Positions 25,901-32,490 are shown, numbered from the stretch's first letter. The stretch is DNA of 33,257 bases from an uncultured Clostridia bacterium (GCA_946499275.1 CAMMRL010000030.1:1-33257); one strand, 5' to 3'. The notes: generated by a model not told the origin, from the letters alone. Numbers and translations are program-made.

Positions 25901-26033
25901 TGTCGTTATAAAACGGCGGGGTATATACTGGGGGTTCCTCCGGTTCCGCCGCGACCGTCAAGCCGGTCGCCATGAGGGAAACGAGCAGAGCGCCGACCGC
26001 TCCCAAGGAGAGTACGCGTTTCGATCGCTTCAT
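22983..26033 (-). CDS. Surface protein with triple 194-aa module, FIVAR and FN3-like domains
   Basis: A 1016-aa secreted protein with a signal peptide (about residues 1-29). Three related modules at 44-237, 340-533 and 571-763 each carry DNYxxxNDYT, WG, a PSPDGSAAALPL motif, FWYSLPY, DFTLNTSGYAII and TLYIDDIGxVKD. The closing TLYIDD strand is typical of jelly-roll carbohydrate-binding domains. A FIVAR-like helical domain (about 245-318, YTPETWKPFAAALQDAKAVL) separates modules 1 and 2, and Pro/Asp/Glu linkers follow. Two FN3-like domains (about 778-868 and 878-975) lead to PVDTG, a hydrophobic helix and RKRKA, a sortase-like tail without a standard LPXTG. AAAGGG precedes the ATG. It lies between two binding-protein genes, so I infer glycan capture at the wall; no enzyme site is visible. 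Confidence 0.8.
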   Translation of the reverse strand: MKRSKRVLSLGAVGALLVSLMATGLTVAAEPEEPPVYTPPFYNDNYVVVNNYTSADTLPTVWGHEPFTTPALSTDSGGPSPDGSAAALPLNENANSCFYIDNAFTDAPEDAEAVVFWYSLPYTGDAETVPAGYYNPSVHVIAGAKAHNYVGVDFVFADGTSRDGAAGYPQDFTLNTSGYAIIKAEDLTNDANTAETFPISEITRLVLHFDRPGGGVNTANETLYIDDIGYVKDVEAFETAITAKYDVTALQSAVTAAEAEQEAAYTPETWKPFAAALQDAKAVLNDLNGKTVLYKALTGTPDMARVLAALEKKKDELVKVDPGTDPEPEPEDPFAELFGDNYIMINDYTTDDNLPTSWGYPPEPLCSLTTKSGTPSLDGSAAALPFGEEGKNCFNLYGNYGVVTQDAEALVFWYSLPYSGDEDSGSGHYTANINIYADGENGDWVHAWTPATFIRKDSTKVVNTNAGAQEFKLGTSGFVVIDTALLVDDTSGTKFDIADIRSIDLQLSSGWNIEGRTMYIDDIGAVKDKDAFVEMSMELLNCKESADPGTPEEPDNPGQPGDSELADLYDDNYDIINDFTKEEQLPEGWGFDALNSTLSKESGTPSPDGSAAALPLNDNANNSYHIKGDFASAEKGAEGLAFWYSLPYNRTDETGTGYYNVYVNITTKDGKSHNWTPITFIRTGSETVGAAGTQDFTLNTWGYAIIDAKDLIPDGSPEGTAPFDVSDIVNIDFQAAGSAVNVAGKTLYIDDLGVVKDLEAFKEKVRTLINPSYMVQPLTPGEDITLEASFESTFVDAKWNAMEGAYQYYVNLYTVDGDAYTFVKTDSTRQLESTISGLTASTKYAVQVLALDTNEKILSASNLVEFTTLAEDVPEYMSGPLPFDETMTANNVTVNGDNATIHWDWVDGVYSYTVYLYSVEDGKNVYVTKETADFEDGSVTFLGLDVSKKYLAQVVAYDISESIIFAYVPMEFNLTDNNGGTTPKDPVDTGYAMPVSILLLAAGAAAVAVATRKRKA
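23745..24323 (-). repeat. Module copy 3 of the surface protein
   Basis: Encodes residues about 571-763, from DNYDIINDFT to TLYIDDLGVVKDLEAF. It keeps GTPSPDGSAAALPLND and FWYSLPYN almost unchanged from copy 1. Confidence 0.75.
24435..25016 (-). repeat. Module copy 2 of the surface protein
   Basis: Encodes residues about 340-533, from DNYIMINDYT to MYIDDIGAVKDKDAF. The shared motif reads GTPSLDGSAAALPFGE, and FWYSLPYSGDED is kept. It is the most diverged of the three copies. Confidence 0.75.
25323..25904 (-). repeat. Module copy 1 of the surface protein
   Basis: Encodes residues about 44-237, from DNYVVVNNYT to LYIDDIGYVKDVEAF. The shared motifs are GGPSPDGSAAALPLNE and FWYSLPYTGD. A FIVAR-like region follows directly. 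Confidence 0.75.
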
Positions 26034-26086
26034 TGCATGACACCCTTTCTTTTCTCCGTTATAATCCGACTATCGGGGATTCCTGT

Positions 26087-27931
26087 TTAACCATATACAC
26101 GGTCAAAAGCTTTTTGATAAACGCTCTTCCACTGGGCATAATCGGCCGAGTATTTGTTGATGTAGGCGTTCCAGTCGGTTTCCACATTAACCTTGCCCTG
26201 GATTGCGTCCACGCCCCATTGCAGGTCGCCCACCGTCAACTTATCAATCGTCGCCCGTTCGCTCTTGTTAAGCATCTGGTCGAGGGTGTAGAAGGAATAC
26301 TGCGGGGTGACCTCCGCCTTTTTGGCCTGAGCATACATACCGTTGTAGAATTTTTCCTGGCTGCTCATTTCCGAGGTGTTTCTGGCAATCAGCTTGTTGG
26401 TGGTGTAAAGGCCGAAATTCACGCCGGAATAGTTCGCAAGCTTTAAGTTATCCGCATTTTTTACCAGCTTGTACTTGCCACCGATCTTGGTGTAGGTGGT
26501 GCCGGCCGGGCCATAGTTCCACAGCATGGAGCCGTCGTCGGTATAGAAGTAATCCAGCCAACGCAGCGCCGCTTCGGGAGCTTTACAAGATTTGAAAATA
26601 AAGGCCAGGTTGGCATGGGACGTTGTGCCGTCCGCCTTTGCTCCGCTGTTTGTCTCGCTTACACCCGCAACATAATTGCCCGCTTCGGGAGCCTTTGGCC
26701 AGCCAATCGGAACCCAGTTCTCCCACTCGCTTTCACTGGCGAATTCGGTGATATACGGATACGCTACAATACCGCATTTCTTGAGCTGGGTTTTCAGCGC
26801 CGCGCTGGAAGCGCCGATCGCGTTTTTATTGATCAGCCCTTCGTCGTACAGCTTTTTCCAGTACCGGATGCCTTCGCGGAACTGGGTGGTCATCGTGCCG
26901 TTTTCCACGTTGCCCTTCTCATCAATGGAGCCACGGATGTACCAGCTCATATTGAGACCCCACGGGTTCCACATCTGCGCAGCCCACAGGGGAATGCCGA
27001 AACCTTCCTCGTCTTTTTTGCCGTTACCGTTGGGATCCTGGTTCTTGAAGGCTTTCAGCACCTTGTAAAACTCATCGGTCGTGGTAGGAATCTCCAGTCC
27101 CAGCTCATGCAGCCATTCCTGATTGATCATGAGCTGATATTCCTCTACCTGCGAATCCAGTTCCGGATAAATGCCCGGCAGTGCATATACCTTGCCGTTG
27201 GGCTGATAGGCGAAATTTTTGGAAGCAGGATACGAATTCACCATTTTGGCAATATTCCGCCCCCATGTGTCCATATACGGAGCCAGGTCCAGCACAATGC
27301 CCTGCTTTTCATAATCTTCCATTTCCGCGGTAGTGAAAATCAGGGAAGGCGAAATGAAAATATCCGGCTGGTTGCCGCTCTGCATGACCGACGCTTTGAC
27401 AACAAAGGAATCAAAGCTGTTATACGCTTTGTAGTTCACCTTGATCCCCGTCATCTTTTCATATTCCGTGGCAAACGCCTGCTTGCTAAAATCCATGAGT
27501 TCATCGCCCGGCACCATAACCGTCAGCGTCAACGAACCGTTGGTGACAATCGGGAAGCCGACGGAGTTCACCTTGTACCCGCCTTTGTCCAGTACAACGT
27601 TCTTATCCGGTCCGACGGTGGGGGTGGAACTGTCAATGTCACCGTCATCATTGCCGTCATTGCTACTGTCGGAATTGGGGGATGTCGGCCCACCTTCTTC
27701 CGGTGTGGTAGTCGCCCCCTCTTCGGTTGTCCCGCCGCTCGGGTCGGTGGCATCGCCACCCGTCGTTTCTCCGGTTCCCCCCGTTGTCGAGCCTGTGCCG
27801 CCCGACGTGGTGGAGCCGAGGTTCGAAGATTCCACCGGCTTTTGGCCGCCGCACGAGGTCAGCCCAATCAACATGACCAACGCCGCCAGAAGCGAGAACA
27901 GCCGGACACTGAACCGTTTGCCCTTACGCAT
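26087..27931 (-). CDS. Lipoprotein sugar-binding protein (family 1)
   Basis: A 614-aa lipid-anchored receptor of an ABC sugar importer. The lipobox is LTSC with Cys27 as the modified residue. A flexible Thr/Ser/Gly/Asp-rich linker spans about residues 30-110, lifting the binding fold through the wall. The mature domain shows LTLTVMVPGDELMDF, QSGNQPDIFISPSLIF, YALPGIYPELDSQVEEYQLMINQEWLHELGL in successive strands, and GLNMSWYIRG, all typical of family 1 (MalE-like) proteins. The start codon follows AGGAG by ten bases. It is 53 bp ahead of the surface-protein gene and 58 bp behind the barrel lipoprotein gene. It may serve permease pair 2 at 11893-13749, which has no receptor beside it, or feed both pairs. 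Confidence 0.88.
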   Translation of the reverse strand: MRKGKRFSVRLFSLLAALVMLIGLTSCGGQKPVESSNLGSTTSGGTGSTTGGTGETTGGDATDPSGGTTEEGATTTPEEGGPTSPNSDSSNDGNDDGDIDSSTPTVGPDKNVVLDKGGYKVNSVGFPIVTNGSLTLTVMVPGDELMDFSKQAFATEYEKMTGIKVNYKAYNSFDSFVVKASVMQSGNQPDIFISPSLIFTTAEMEDYEKQGIVLDLAPYMDTWGRNIAKMVNSYPASKNFAYQPNGKVYALPGIYPELDSQVEEYQLMINQEWLHELGLEIPTTTDEFYKVLKAFKNQDPNGNGKKDEEGFGIPLWAAQMWNPWGLNMSWYIRGSIDEKGNVENGTMTTQFREGIRYWKKLYDEGLINKNAIGASSAALKTQLKKCGIVAYPYITEFASESEWENWVPIGWPKAPEAGNYVAGVSETNSGAKADGTTSHANLAFIFKSCKAPEAALRWLDYFYTDDGSMLWNYGPAGTTYTKIGGKYKLVKNADNLKLANYSGVNFGLYTTNKLIARNTSEMSSQEKFYNGMYAQAKKAEVTPQYSFYTLDQMLNKSERATIDKLTVGDLQWGVDAIQGKVNVETDWNAYINKYSADYAQWKSVYQKAFDRVYG

Positions 27932-27989
27932 ACCTCTTCATCTCCTAATAATTTTTGTTATACCGTCATGCCATTCTGCCGTCGCCGTA

Positions 27990-29186
27990 TCATTTCATTT
28001 TGCCTGTACAGATTTCCCGTCCAACCTTGATTTGTTCCGCCATCAGCGCATTCCAGGCGCCGCCGGTACCTTCGTTGATCTGCTTGAGTCCATACAGATC
28101 CTCAACCGAGGAGTCCGGGTTGAAATTGTATGCAAAACACATCAGCCCACCCGGCTTCTTTTCGGCCTTCAGCATATCGTACAGCATGTTGAGCTGCTGT
28201 ATCCAGCCGTCCATCTCCGCGGCGGCCGCATCGGGGTCGGACGCCAGGCTCTTGCTTCCGTAGCAGCCGGGTATGAACCAGATATATACATCGTCCCGTG
28301 CAACGCGCTGCTTCATGCTGGCGAGAACCGCGTCGAACCGCGCCTGATCGCCCCAATACATGTCGAACGCAATGTCCGTCAAATACTGCGCCTGGTCCGC
28401 CGTAACCGGTTCACGGATGCCGTCGCTGTAAATCTGAGGCGCCACGGTGGAAACCGTATAGCAGACGAAGAATCGTTTGCCATATTTTTGCGCGTATTTG
28501 CTCAGTGTCTTTACCGCTTCCTGGTCAACTGGTTCGTCCAGATACCAGCCCAGCAACGCGTCGTATGCGCCGGTAGCCTTAGCGTTGCTTACCAATTCGT
28601 CGAACTCCTCTTCCCAGCCTTGATAGCCGTTTACGATCATGTCGTACAAGGTATGTACCGAACACCACACGCGGGTATTATGCTCCTTGCAAAAGTTCAG
28701 CGTATAGTTGTCCGCTTCCGCGATAATCGTGTTGACATAATCGCCCTGAATAATGGAGGAGGCGCTGATGTCCAGTTCCAGCCTGTCCGGCGCCAACCCG
28801 TAGTAGCCAAAGCCGATGTCGCTGGTTTTCCGGGAGGACAGCGATGCAGGCGGCTTCTTGGTGGGCGAAGTGGTGGGAAGGGAAGTCGTCTCTTTCGTGG
28901 TGGTAGTCTGCGGCTTATCGGTTTCCACCTGCGTTGTGGTCGTACTTTCAGCGGATGTCTCCTGACTATTCCCCGTAGTGGAGGTAGTGCCGGTAGAGCC
29001 ACGTGCGGTACTGTTGTCCGTTGTCCCTCCGGATTTGGTAGTAGTTCCGCTGGGTGTACTGGACGCCCCGTTTCCACCGCAGCCGGTCAACAGCAGGACG
29101 GCAACCGTCAATAGGCACAGTACTTTCCCCGGAATGCCTATCCATGCCGATCGTCCGGGACGTCTTGCCGCCTGTTTTCTTTTCAT
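27990..29186 (-). CDS. Lipoprotein with a glycosidase-like barrel
   Basis: A 398-aa lipid-anchored surface protein and the first gene of the long leftward operon. The ATG at 29186 is chosen because AGGAG lies eight bases before it; the ATG at 29192 is only two bases from it. The lipobox LLTGC makes Cys36 the lipid site. Residues about 40-120 are a Ser/Thr-rich linker like that of the next lipoprotein. The C-terminal domain (about 121-398) looks like a TIM barrel: GFGYYGLAPDRLELDI, FCKEHNTRVWCSVHTL, GWYLDEP (Asp217, Glu218), FDMYWGD and YIWFIPGCYG. The DEP end of a strand is where clan-A-like glycosidases keep acid residues, so I infer a surface glycan hydrolase related to the DUF4434 type. 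The substrate is unknown. Confidence 0.72.
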   Translation of the reverse strand: MKRKQAARRPGRSAWIGIPGKVLCLLTVAVLLLTGCGGNGASSTPSGTTTKSGGTTDNSTARGSTGTTSTTGNSQETSAESTTTTQVETDKPQTTTTKETTSLPTTSPTKKPPASLSSRKTSDIGFGYYGLAPDRLELDISASSIIQGDYVNTIIAEADNYTLNFCKEHNTRVWCSVHTLYDMIVNGYQGWEEEFDELVSNAKATGAYDALLGWYLDEPVDQEAVKTLSKYAQKYGKRFFVCYTVSTVAPQIYSDGIREPVTADQAQYLTDIAFDMYWGDQARFDAVLASMKQRVARDDVYIWFIPGCYGSKSLASDPDAAAAEMDGWIQQLNMLYDMLKAEKKPGGLMCFAYNFNPDSSVEDLYGLKQINEGTGGAWNALMAEQIKVGREICTGKMK

Positions 29187-29329
29187 CGTCATCTCTCCTT
29201 TATGCGTACATTTGCGATGCACCCTTCGTACACCAAAGCCTTATAAGGGGACGAGCGGAATATTTCGGTCATTTTGTTTTGTTTTTCGCCAATCATCATT
29301 CTTTAATTATTCATTTTCACAGCATCTCT

Positions 29330-29338
29330 ATCATAGCA
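29330..29338 (-). promoter_or_regulatory. Extended -10 promoter of the leftward operon
   Basis: On the - strand TGCTATGAT forms an extended -10 box (TGN plus TATGAT), and no good TTGACA lies 16-18 bp upstream. Weak -35 plus extended -10 fits a promoter that needs an activator. The expected start is near 29323, about 137 nt before the first gene. Confidence 0.6.
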
Positions 29339-29348
29339 GAGTCGTTAT

Positions 29349-29397
29349 TGAAATGTGTAACAAATCCTTTATACTTCTGAATGGAATGTAACCTATT
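29349..29397 (-). promoter_or_regulatory. Bipartite regulatory element, copy A
   Basis: The + strand shows TGAAATGTGTAACA (29349-29362) and TGTAACCTATT (29387-29397). Their starts are 38 bp apart, and the proximal part begins 14 bp from the -10 box. The same arrangement occurs at 32084-32132 before the third UroD-like gene. Read on the - strand, both parts contain GTTACA. The adjacent AraC-type protein is the natural candidate binder. The proximal part also resembles a CcpA cre site without its central CG, so catabolite control cannot be excluded. Confidence 0.6.
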
Positions 29398-29589
29398 CTT
29401 TGATGTTTCTAAAATTTCAAAGTAAGCGAAAAATATATCTTTATTGCTGATACAAAAAAATTGCAGATATTTCCTTCTATAATCGCAAAATTTATTCTTA
29501 AACTGTTTATTTTTACCTGCTTGTGTGTCAACAGAGCCCCCCTTCACCTGGCCAACGCTTTAATAGTTAACAATGAGTGGCATCTCTTT

Positions 29590-29603
29590 TTTGTTACAGA
29601 TTC
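29590..29603 (+). promoter_or_regulatory. Possible self-regulatory site of the AraC-type gene
   Basis: TTTGTTACAGATTC lies directly against the -35 box of the regulator promoter. It matches the proximal site of element A read on the other strand (TTTGTTACACATTT) at 12 of 14 positions. Binding here would interfere with RNA polymerase, suggesting autoregulation. Confidence 0.45.
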
Positions 29604-29632
29604 TTGTATTTTCATCCGGCATACCCTATAAT
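29604..29632 (+). promoter_or_regulatory. Promoter of the AraC-type regulator gene
   Basis: TTGTAT (29604-29609) and a perfect TATAAT (29627-29632) are separated by 17 bp. Transcription would start near 29639, leaving a 25-nt leader, which supports the ATG at 29664 as the start. Confidence 0.75.
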
Positions 29633-29663
29633 GAAGACGTGGAATGGAGATAGGAAGATCGAT

Positions 29664-30635
29664 ATGCCGGTCTTTGATTATCGTTTATGCAAAGCCTGCA
29701 CACAAAGCTGCGGTATTCAGCCGGTTTTGTTTTATCAGCGTACTTTTCAGCCCAAATTCCCCATGCAGATGCATCGGCATATTACCATTGAAGGGATGTA
29801 CGCAGAAAGCAATACCTTTTTTGTGGAGTTCGTTTCACCGGATGGATCACAAGACAGCATAATCCGTGTTAAGCAGGGGGAACTCATCCTCATCAACAGC
29901 TTTGTCTATCATCGCCTGCTGTTTGACGATAATCCCGCCCGTATTTTTAATGTAGAATTTAAGGTGGTGCCTTTGGATGCCGTGCTTCCCTACAGCGCCG
30001 ACCTGAACAGCCTGTATACCTACTCAAAAAGCTTCGCGGATTTTGTGGACGAGGATTGGGATTATGTCATCATAAGCGACAGCGGCGATTCGATCCGCCA
30101 TCTTATCCTGGACATCCAGTCCTATTGCGACCGGGAAAAAGGTGCTGACAACCAGGATCTTACGAATCGCCTTTCCCTACAGCTGCTCACAGCCCAATTC
30201 TTTCTGAAATGCAGCAGCGCTTATTACGACAACCTCAGGGATACTTCTTCCGATTTTATAAGCAGGATTAAAAAGTTTATCAGCCAAAATCTTGACCAGG
30301 ATATCCGGATATCGGATATCTCCGTAGAAGTGAATATGAACCCTAGTTATTTGGAAACCCTGTTCAAAAAACAAACCGGTATGACTGTAGTGGAATATAT
30401 CAATCAACAAAGAATACTCAAAGCCGTTTCCTATCTGAGTTCCACCGACCAGTCGATCACCGATATCGGTTATTTGATCGGATATAACAACCGCCAGCAT
30501 TTTTCCCGGGTTTTTCGGAAGATGATGGGGGTATCTCCCGGCCAGTATCGGAAAAATGTGCGGCTGACTAAAATCCAGAATTATGAGGATAACAACGACC
30601 CGATCGTGGAAGGGTACTACGATAACCCGCAATAG
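29664..30635 (+). CDS. AraC/XylS-family transcriptional regulator
   Basis: A 323-aa regulator. The N-terminal half is a cupin-like sensor domain (about residues 20-105, FPMQMHRHITIEGMY and GELILINSFVYHRL), where the His residues commonly line a sugar pocket. A Cys-rich start (LCKACTQSCG) is unusual and could bind metal or sense redox state. The C-terminal double helix-turn-helix spans about 200-298, with ISDISVEVNMNPSYLETLFK and the family signature DIGYLIGYNNRQHFSRVF, then FRKMMGVSPGQYRK. The ATG at 29664 has AGGA eight bases upstream and fits the promoter; earlier in-frame starts lie in or before the promoter. It lies between the start of the long leftward operon and the third UroD-like gene, whose promoters share an element. 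It is probably their activator. Confidence 0.9.
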   Translation: MPVFDYRLCKACTQSCGIQPVLFYQRTFQPKFPMQMHRHITIEGMYAESNTFFVEFVSPDGSQDSIIRVKQGELILINSFVYHRLLFDDNPARIFNVEFKVVPLDAVLPYSADLNSLYTYSKSFADFVDEDWDYVIISDSGDSIRHLILDIQSYCDREKGADNQDLTNRLSLQLLTAQFFLKCSSAYYDNLRDTSSDFISRIKKFISQNLDQDIRISDISVEVNMNPSYLETLFKKQTGMTVVEYINQQRILKAVSYLSSTDQSITDIGYLIGYNNRQHFSRVFRKMMGVSPGQYRKNVRLTKIQNYEDNNDPIVEGYYDNPQ

Positions 30636-30670
30636 CCCCGTCACCAGCGTTTGGATGGGACAGCGGCGCC

Positions 30671-30714
30671 AAAAACACCCCGGAACCGGCAAATCCGGTC
30701 CCGGGGTGTTTTTT
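30671..30714. terminator. Bidirectional terminator between convergent genes
   Basis: A long stem (A-run plus CACCCCGG and ACCGG, pairing with CCGGT and CCGGGGTG plus a T-run, with one mismatch) closes on a CAAAT loop. TTTTTT follows on the + strand (30709-30714), and AAAAA (30671-30675) gives TTTTT on the - strand. It ends both the AraC-type gene and the leftward UroD-like gene. Confidence 0.9.
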
Positions 30715-30741
30715 ACACCAATTCCCTTAATATCGACGGGA

Positions 30742-31986
30742 TTACTCCCAAACGTCGTCAATGGCTTTCCGGGCGATTTCCACCCACTTGCCGAAACGGG
30801 TAGGATCGTTCCGGCAGGTGTGCGTATCCCGCAGAATTAGTTCGATGATCCCGCCCCGTGCCTTTTGCAGCCCCTGTTCCAGTTCTCCCTTCACTTCGGT
30901 GGGATTCCATTCCTCTAGCGCCAGCGGCATAGGCTTGGGCTTCCAGGTCATGATATAGCCCTTTTTGAGTACCGGCGTAAATTTGGCGATATCGGCCCAG
31001 GGGCAGACGGCAACCCGGCGCAGGTTCTTAATCTTCAGCACGTTGTCCAGCTTGGCCGACAAATCGTCACAGCAGCCGTAACCATTCAGCCCGAACGGTT
31101 CCAGCAATTCCCGTTCATACTGCAGGACAAACTCCTCGTGCATTTCCGGGGAGACCTGAGCGAACTCCTGCGCTTCCGCCGCACCCCAAACGTCGCAAAG
31201 CCGGACGCGATCTGGCCGGAAACCGGGAGCCGGCAATTCGTCCGTATACCCCACGCCGCCCGTGTAATGGAACGTCCGGTCGTTGTTCAGCGAGATCAAG
31301 TTCTGTTCTTCATACTGCCGGAGCATCGATTTCACGCCATCCGTAAAAAAGCGCATGACTTCATGGACCATTTCCGGCTCGTCGTATAGGTCGAACAGAA
31401 GGTTATCTAGCCCACGGTAATCGCAATACCAATGCATCAGATGAAAATCGAAGTCCTTCACGCCGACCAGGCTGACCGGCACCAGATCCCCGATGGCGTC
31501 GGCAATAAAATCGAAATCGCTTTGGGAACGTTTTTCGTCGTGTGTCACCACAGGCATGGACAGTTTTTTCCAGTCGGACGGTTCCTCGATAATCGGCAGC
31601 ATCCGATATGCCCCGCGCTCCCCCGTCCTCTCCCGCAGGGGTTCCACTCCCCACATGGTGTTGGTAATCGCTTTTTTTACTTCGATTTCCGCGGTAATCG
31701 GCACATCGTCGCGGATATACTGATGCCGGATTAGCCGTCTACGGAGTTCCCGTTCCGTCGCTCTGGCCACCGGCGTCTCACATTCCAAGGAGGATTCCGG
31801 GAGCAGTTCAGTCCATGCGCCGTCCGGGAACACAAACACCATAGGCTTATCGCCCCGCAAACTATTATGCCGTTTCCACCGTTCGATCTTCTTCTCGTTG
31901 TTTTCCGGGTCGGCGGCTATTTCCCGGATCGCAGCGGCAAGCGGCCGCAGGATTTTCTTATCATTCTGGCAATCGTACCGGTACAT
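30742..31986 (-). CDS. UroD/MtaA-superfamily protein C
   Basis: A 414-aa soluble protein and a clear paralogue of the protein at 4078-5322, with the same length and shared RHNSLRGDKPMVF, VSPEMHEEF, YGCC (Cys305, Cys306) and a matching CPWAD segment. The late Cys of protein A is shifted here: ELILRDTHTCRND (Cys391). The heme-pathway UroD signature is absent. The ATG at 31986 is preferred to that at 32004 because GAGGGA lies about seven bases before it. It stands alone, but its promoter carries the same bipartite element as the long operon, so it is probably co-induced. A methyl-transfer or related C-C or C-O cleavage reaction on a sugar-derived compound is possible, but no corrinoid protein is encoded nearby. 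Confidence 0.74.
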   Translation of the reverse strand: MYRYDCQNDKKILRPLAAAIREIAADPENNEKKIERWKRHNSLRGDKPMVFVFPDGAWTELLPESSLECETPVARATERELRRRLIRHQYIRDDVPITAEIEVKKAITNTMWGVEPLRERTGERGAYRMLPIIEEPSDWKKLSMPVVTHDEKRSQSDFDFIADAIGDLVPVSLVGVKDFDFHLMHWYCDYRGLDNLLFDLYDEPEMVHEVMRFFTDGVKSMLRQYEEQNLISLNNDRTFHYTGGVGYTDELPAPGFRPDRVRLCDVWGAAEAQEFAQVSPEMHEEFVLQYERELLEPFGLNGYGCCDDLSAKLDNVLKIKNLRRVAVCPWADIAKFTPVLKKGYIMTWKPKPMPLALEEWNPTEVKGELEQGLQKARGGIIELILRDTHTCRNDPTRFGKWVEIARKAIDDVWE

Positions 31987-32063
31987 GGCTTTCCCTCTTT
32001 CCATTCCACTGTTACTCTTTATGCAAGCGACAGGAAATCTCCCGCCACTGCTTTTCTCTCGTC

Positions 32064-32072
32064 AGTATACCA
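32064..32072 (-). promoter_or_regulatory. Extended -10 promoter of UroD-like gene C
   Basis: On the - strand TGGTATACT is an extended -10 box, again without a usable -35 hexamer at 16-18 bp. This is the same promoter style as that of the long operon. The start would lie near 32057, about 70 nt before the ATG. Confidence 0.6.
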
Positions 32073-32083
32073 CAGCGAATTGC

Positions 32084-32132
32084 TGAAAGATGGAACATAT
32101 TTATTTTATTTTTTGCACATTTGTAACCTATT
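32084..32132 (-). promoter_or_regulatory. Bipartite regulatory element, copy B
   Basis: The + strand shows TGAAAGATGGAACA (32084-32097) and TGTAACCTATT (32122-32132). The second part is identical to that of copy A over 11 bases, and the first matches at 11 of 14. Spacing between parts is 38 bp in both copies, and the distance to the -10 box is 15 bp against 14 bp. Confidence 0.6.
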
Positions 32133-32347
32133 ATCTGCTTTTCGATTCTCCCCCGCAGGGCAACGCAATCCCCTTTCGATAAAGAACCTTAGGATAACCC
32201 CCGGAAATTTCTCGACAACTGCTATTGGGATAAGGCACGCCGATTCCAAAATTAGGCGGCTGGTAGACACGGCGGATTTCTTTGTTCAGCATCTGTTCGA
32301 AATACAATAAAACGCGGCGTTGTGGGGATAGCTTTCATAGGCCATCC

Positions 32348-32389
32348 CCGGTTCGGATCGTTCCGGATATGCGGACCGGCCAATTTTTT
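32348..32389 (+). terminator. Terminator-like hairpin of unknown gene
   Basis: CCGGTTCG (32348-32355) pairs with CGGACCGG (32372-32379) with one wobble, and CCAATTTTTT follows. No rightward gene ends here, so it may be a remnant or close an unrecognised small transcript. Confidence 0.35.
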
Positions 32390-32490
32390 CGGCAGACAAA
32401 GGTGCGGTAATACGGATCGACCGTCTTCATAGAATACTGGGTATAAGAAAATGCTTAGGCTTCCATGTTCAATAATCCCAAGTATTATAA

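Larger units (their letters stand above)
29187..29663. other. Divergent control region between the operon and araC-type gene
   Basis: An AT-rich, non-coding 477-bp region. Leftward promoter elements lie at 29330-29338 and 29349-29397, and the rightward promoter at 29604-29632; these are listed separately. The leftward leader would be about 137 nt long and contains the palindrome CCTTATAAGG (29239-29248). I see no riboswitch fold or small gene. Confidence 0.6.

Noticed and set aside
26615-29114. Long + strand frames (471 and 557 residues) opposite the two lipoprotein genes
   Set aside because: They are antisense to clear lipoproteins with lipobox and linker. The repeats in them arise from the Ser/Thr-rich linkers read backwards.
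29239-29248. CCTTATAAGG as a second promoter -10 or operator
   Set aside because: No -35 box at a proper distance and only a 10-bp palindrome in an AT-rich leader; too weak alone.
29349-29362. A CcpA cre site at the main operon promoter
   Set aside because: TGAAATGTGTAACA fits most of the cre pattern but lacks the central CG, and copy B fits worse. I kept the shared-element reading and noted cre only as an alternative.
32255-32310. A stretch resembling a leucine tRNA (TGGTAGACAC and TTCGAAAT)
   Set aside because: The acceptor and anticodon stems cannot be formed and the distance between D- and T-like parts is wrong; at most a remnant.
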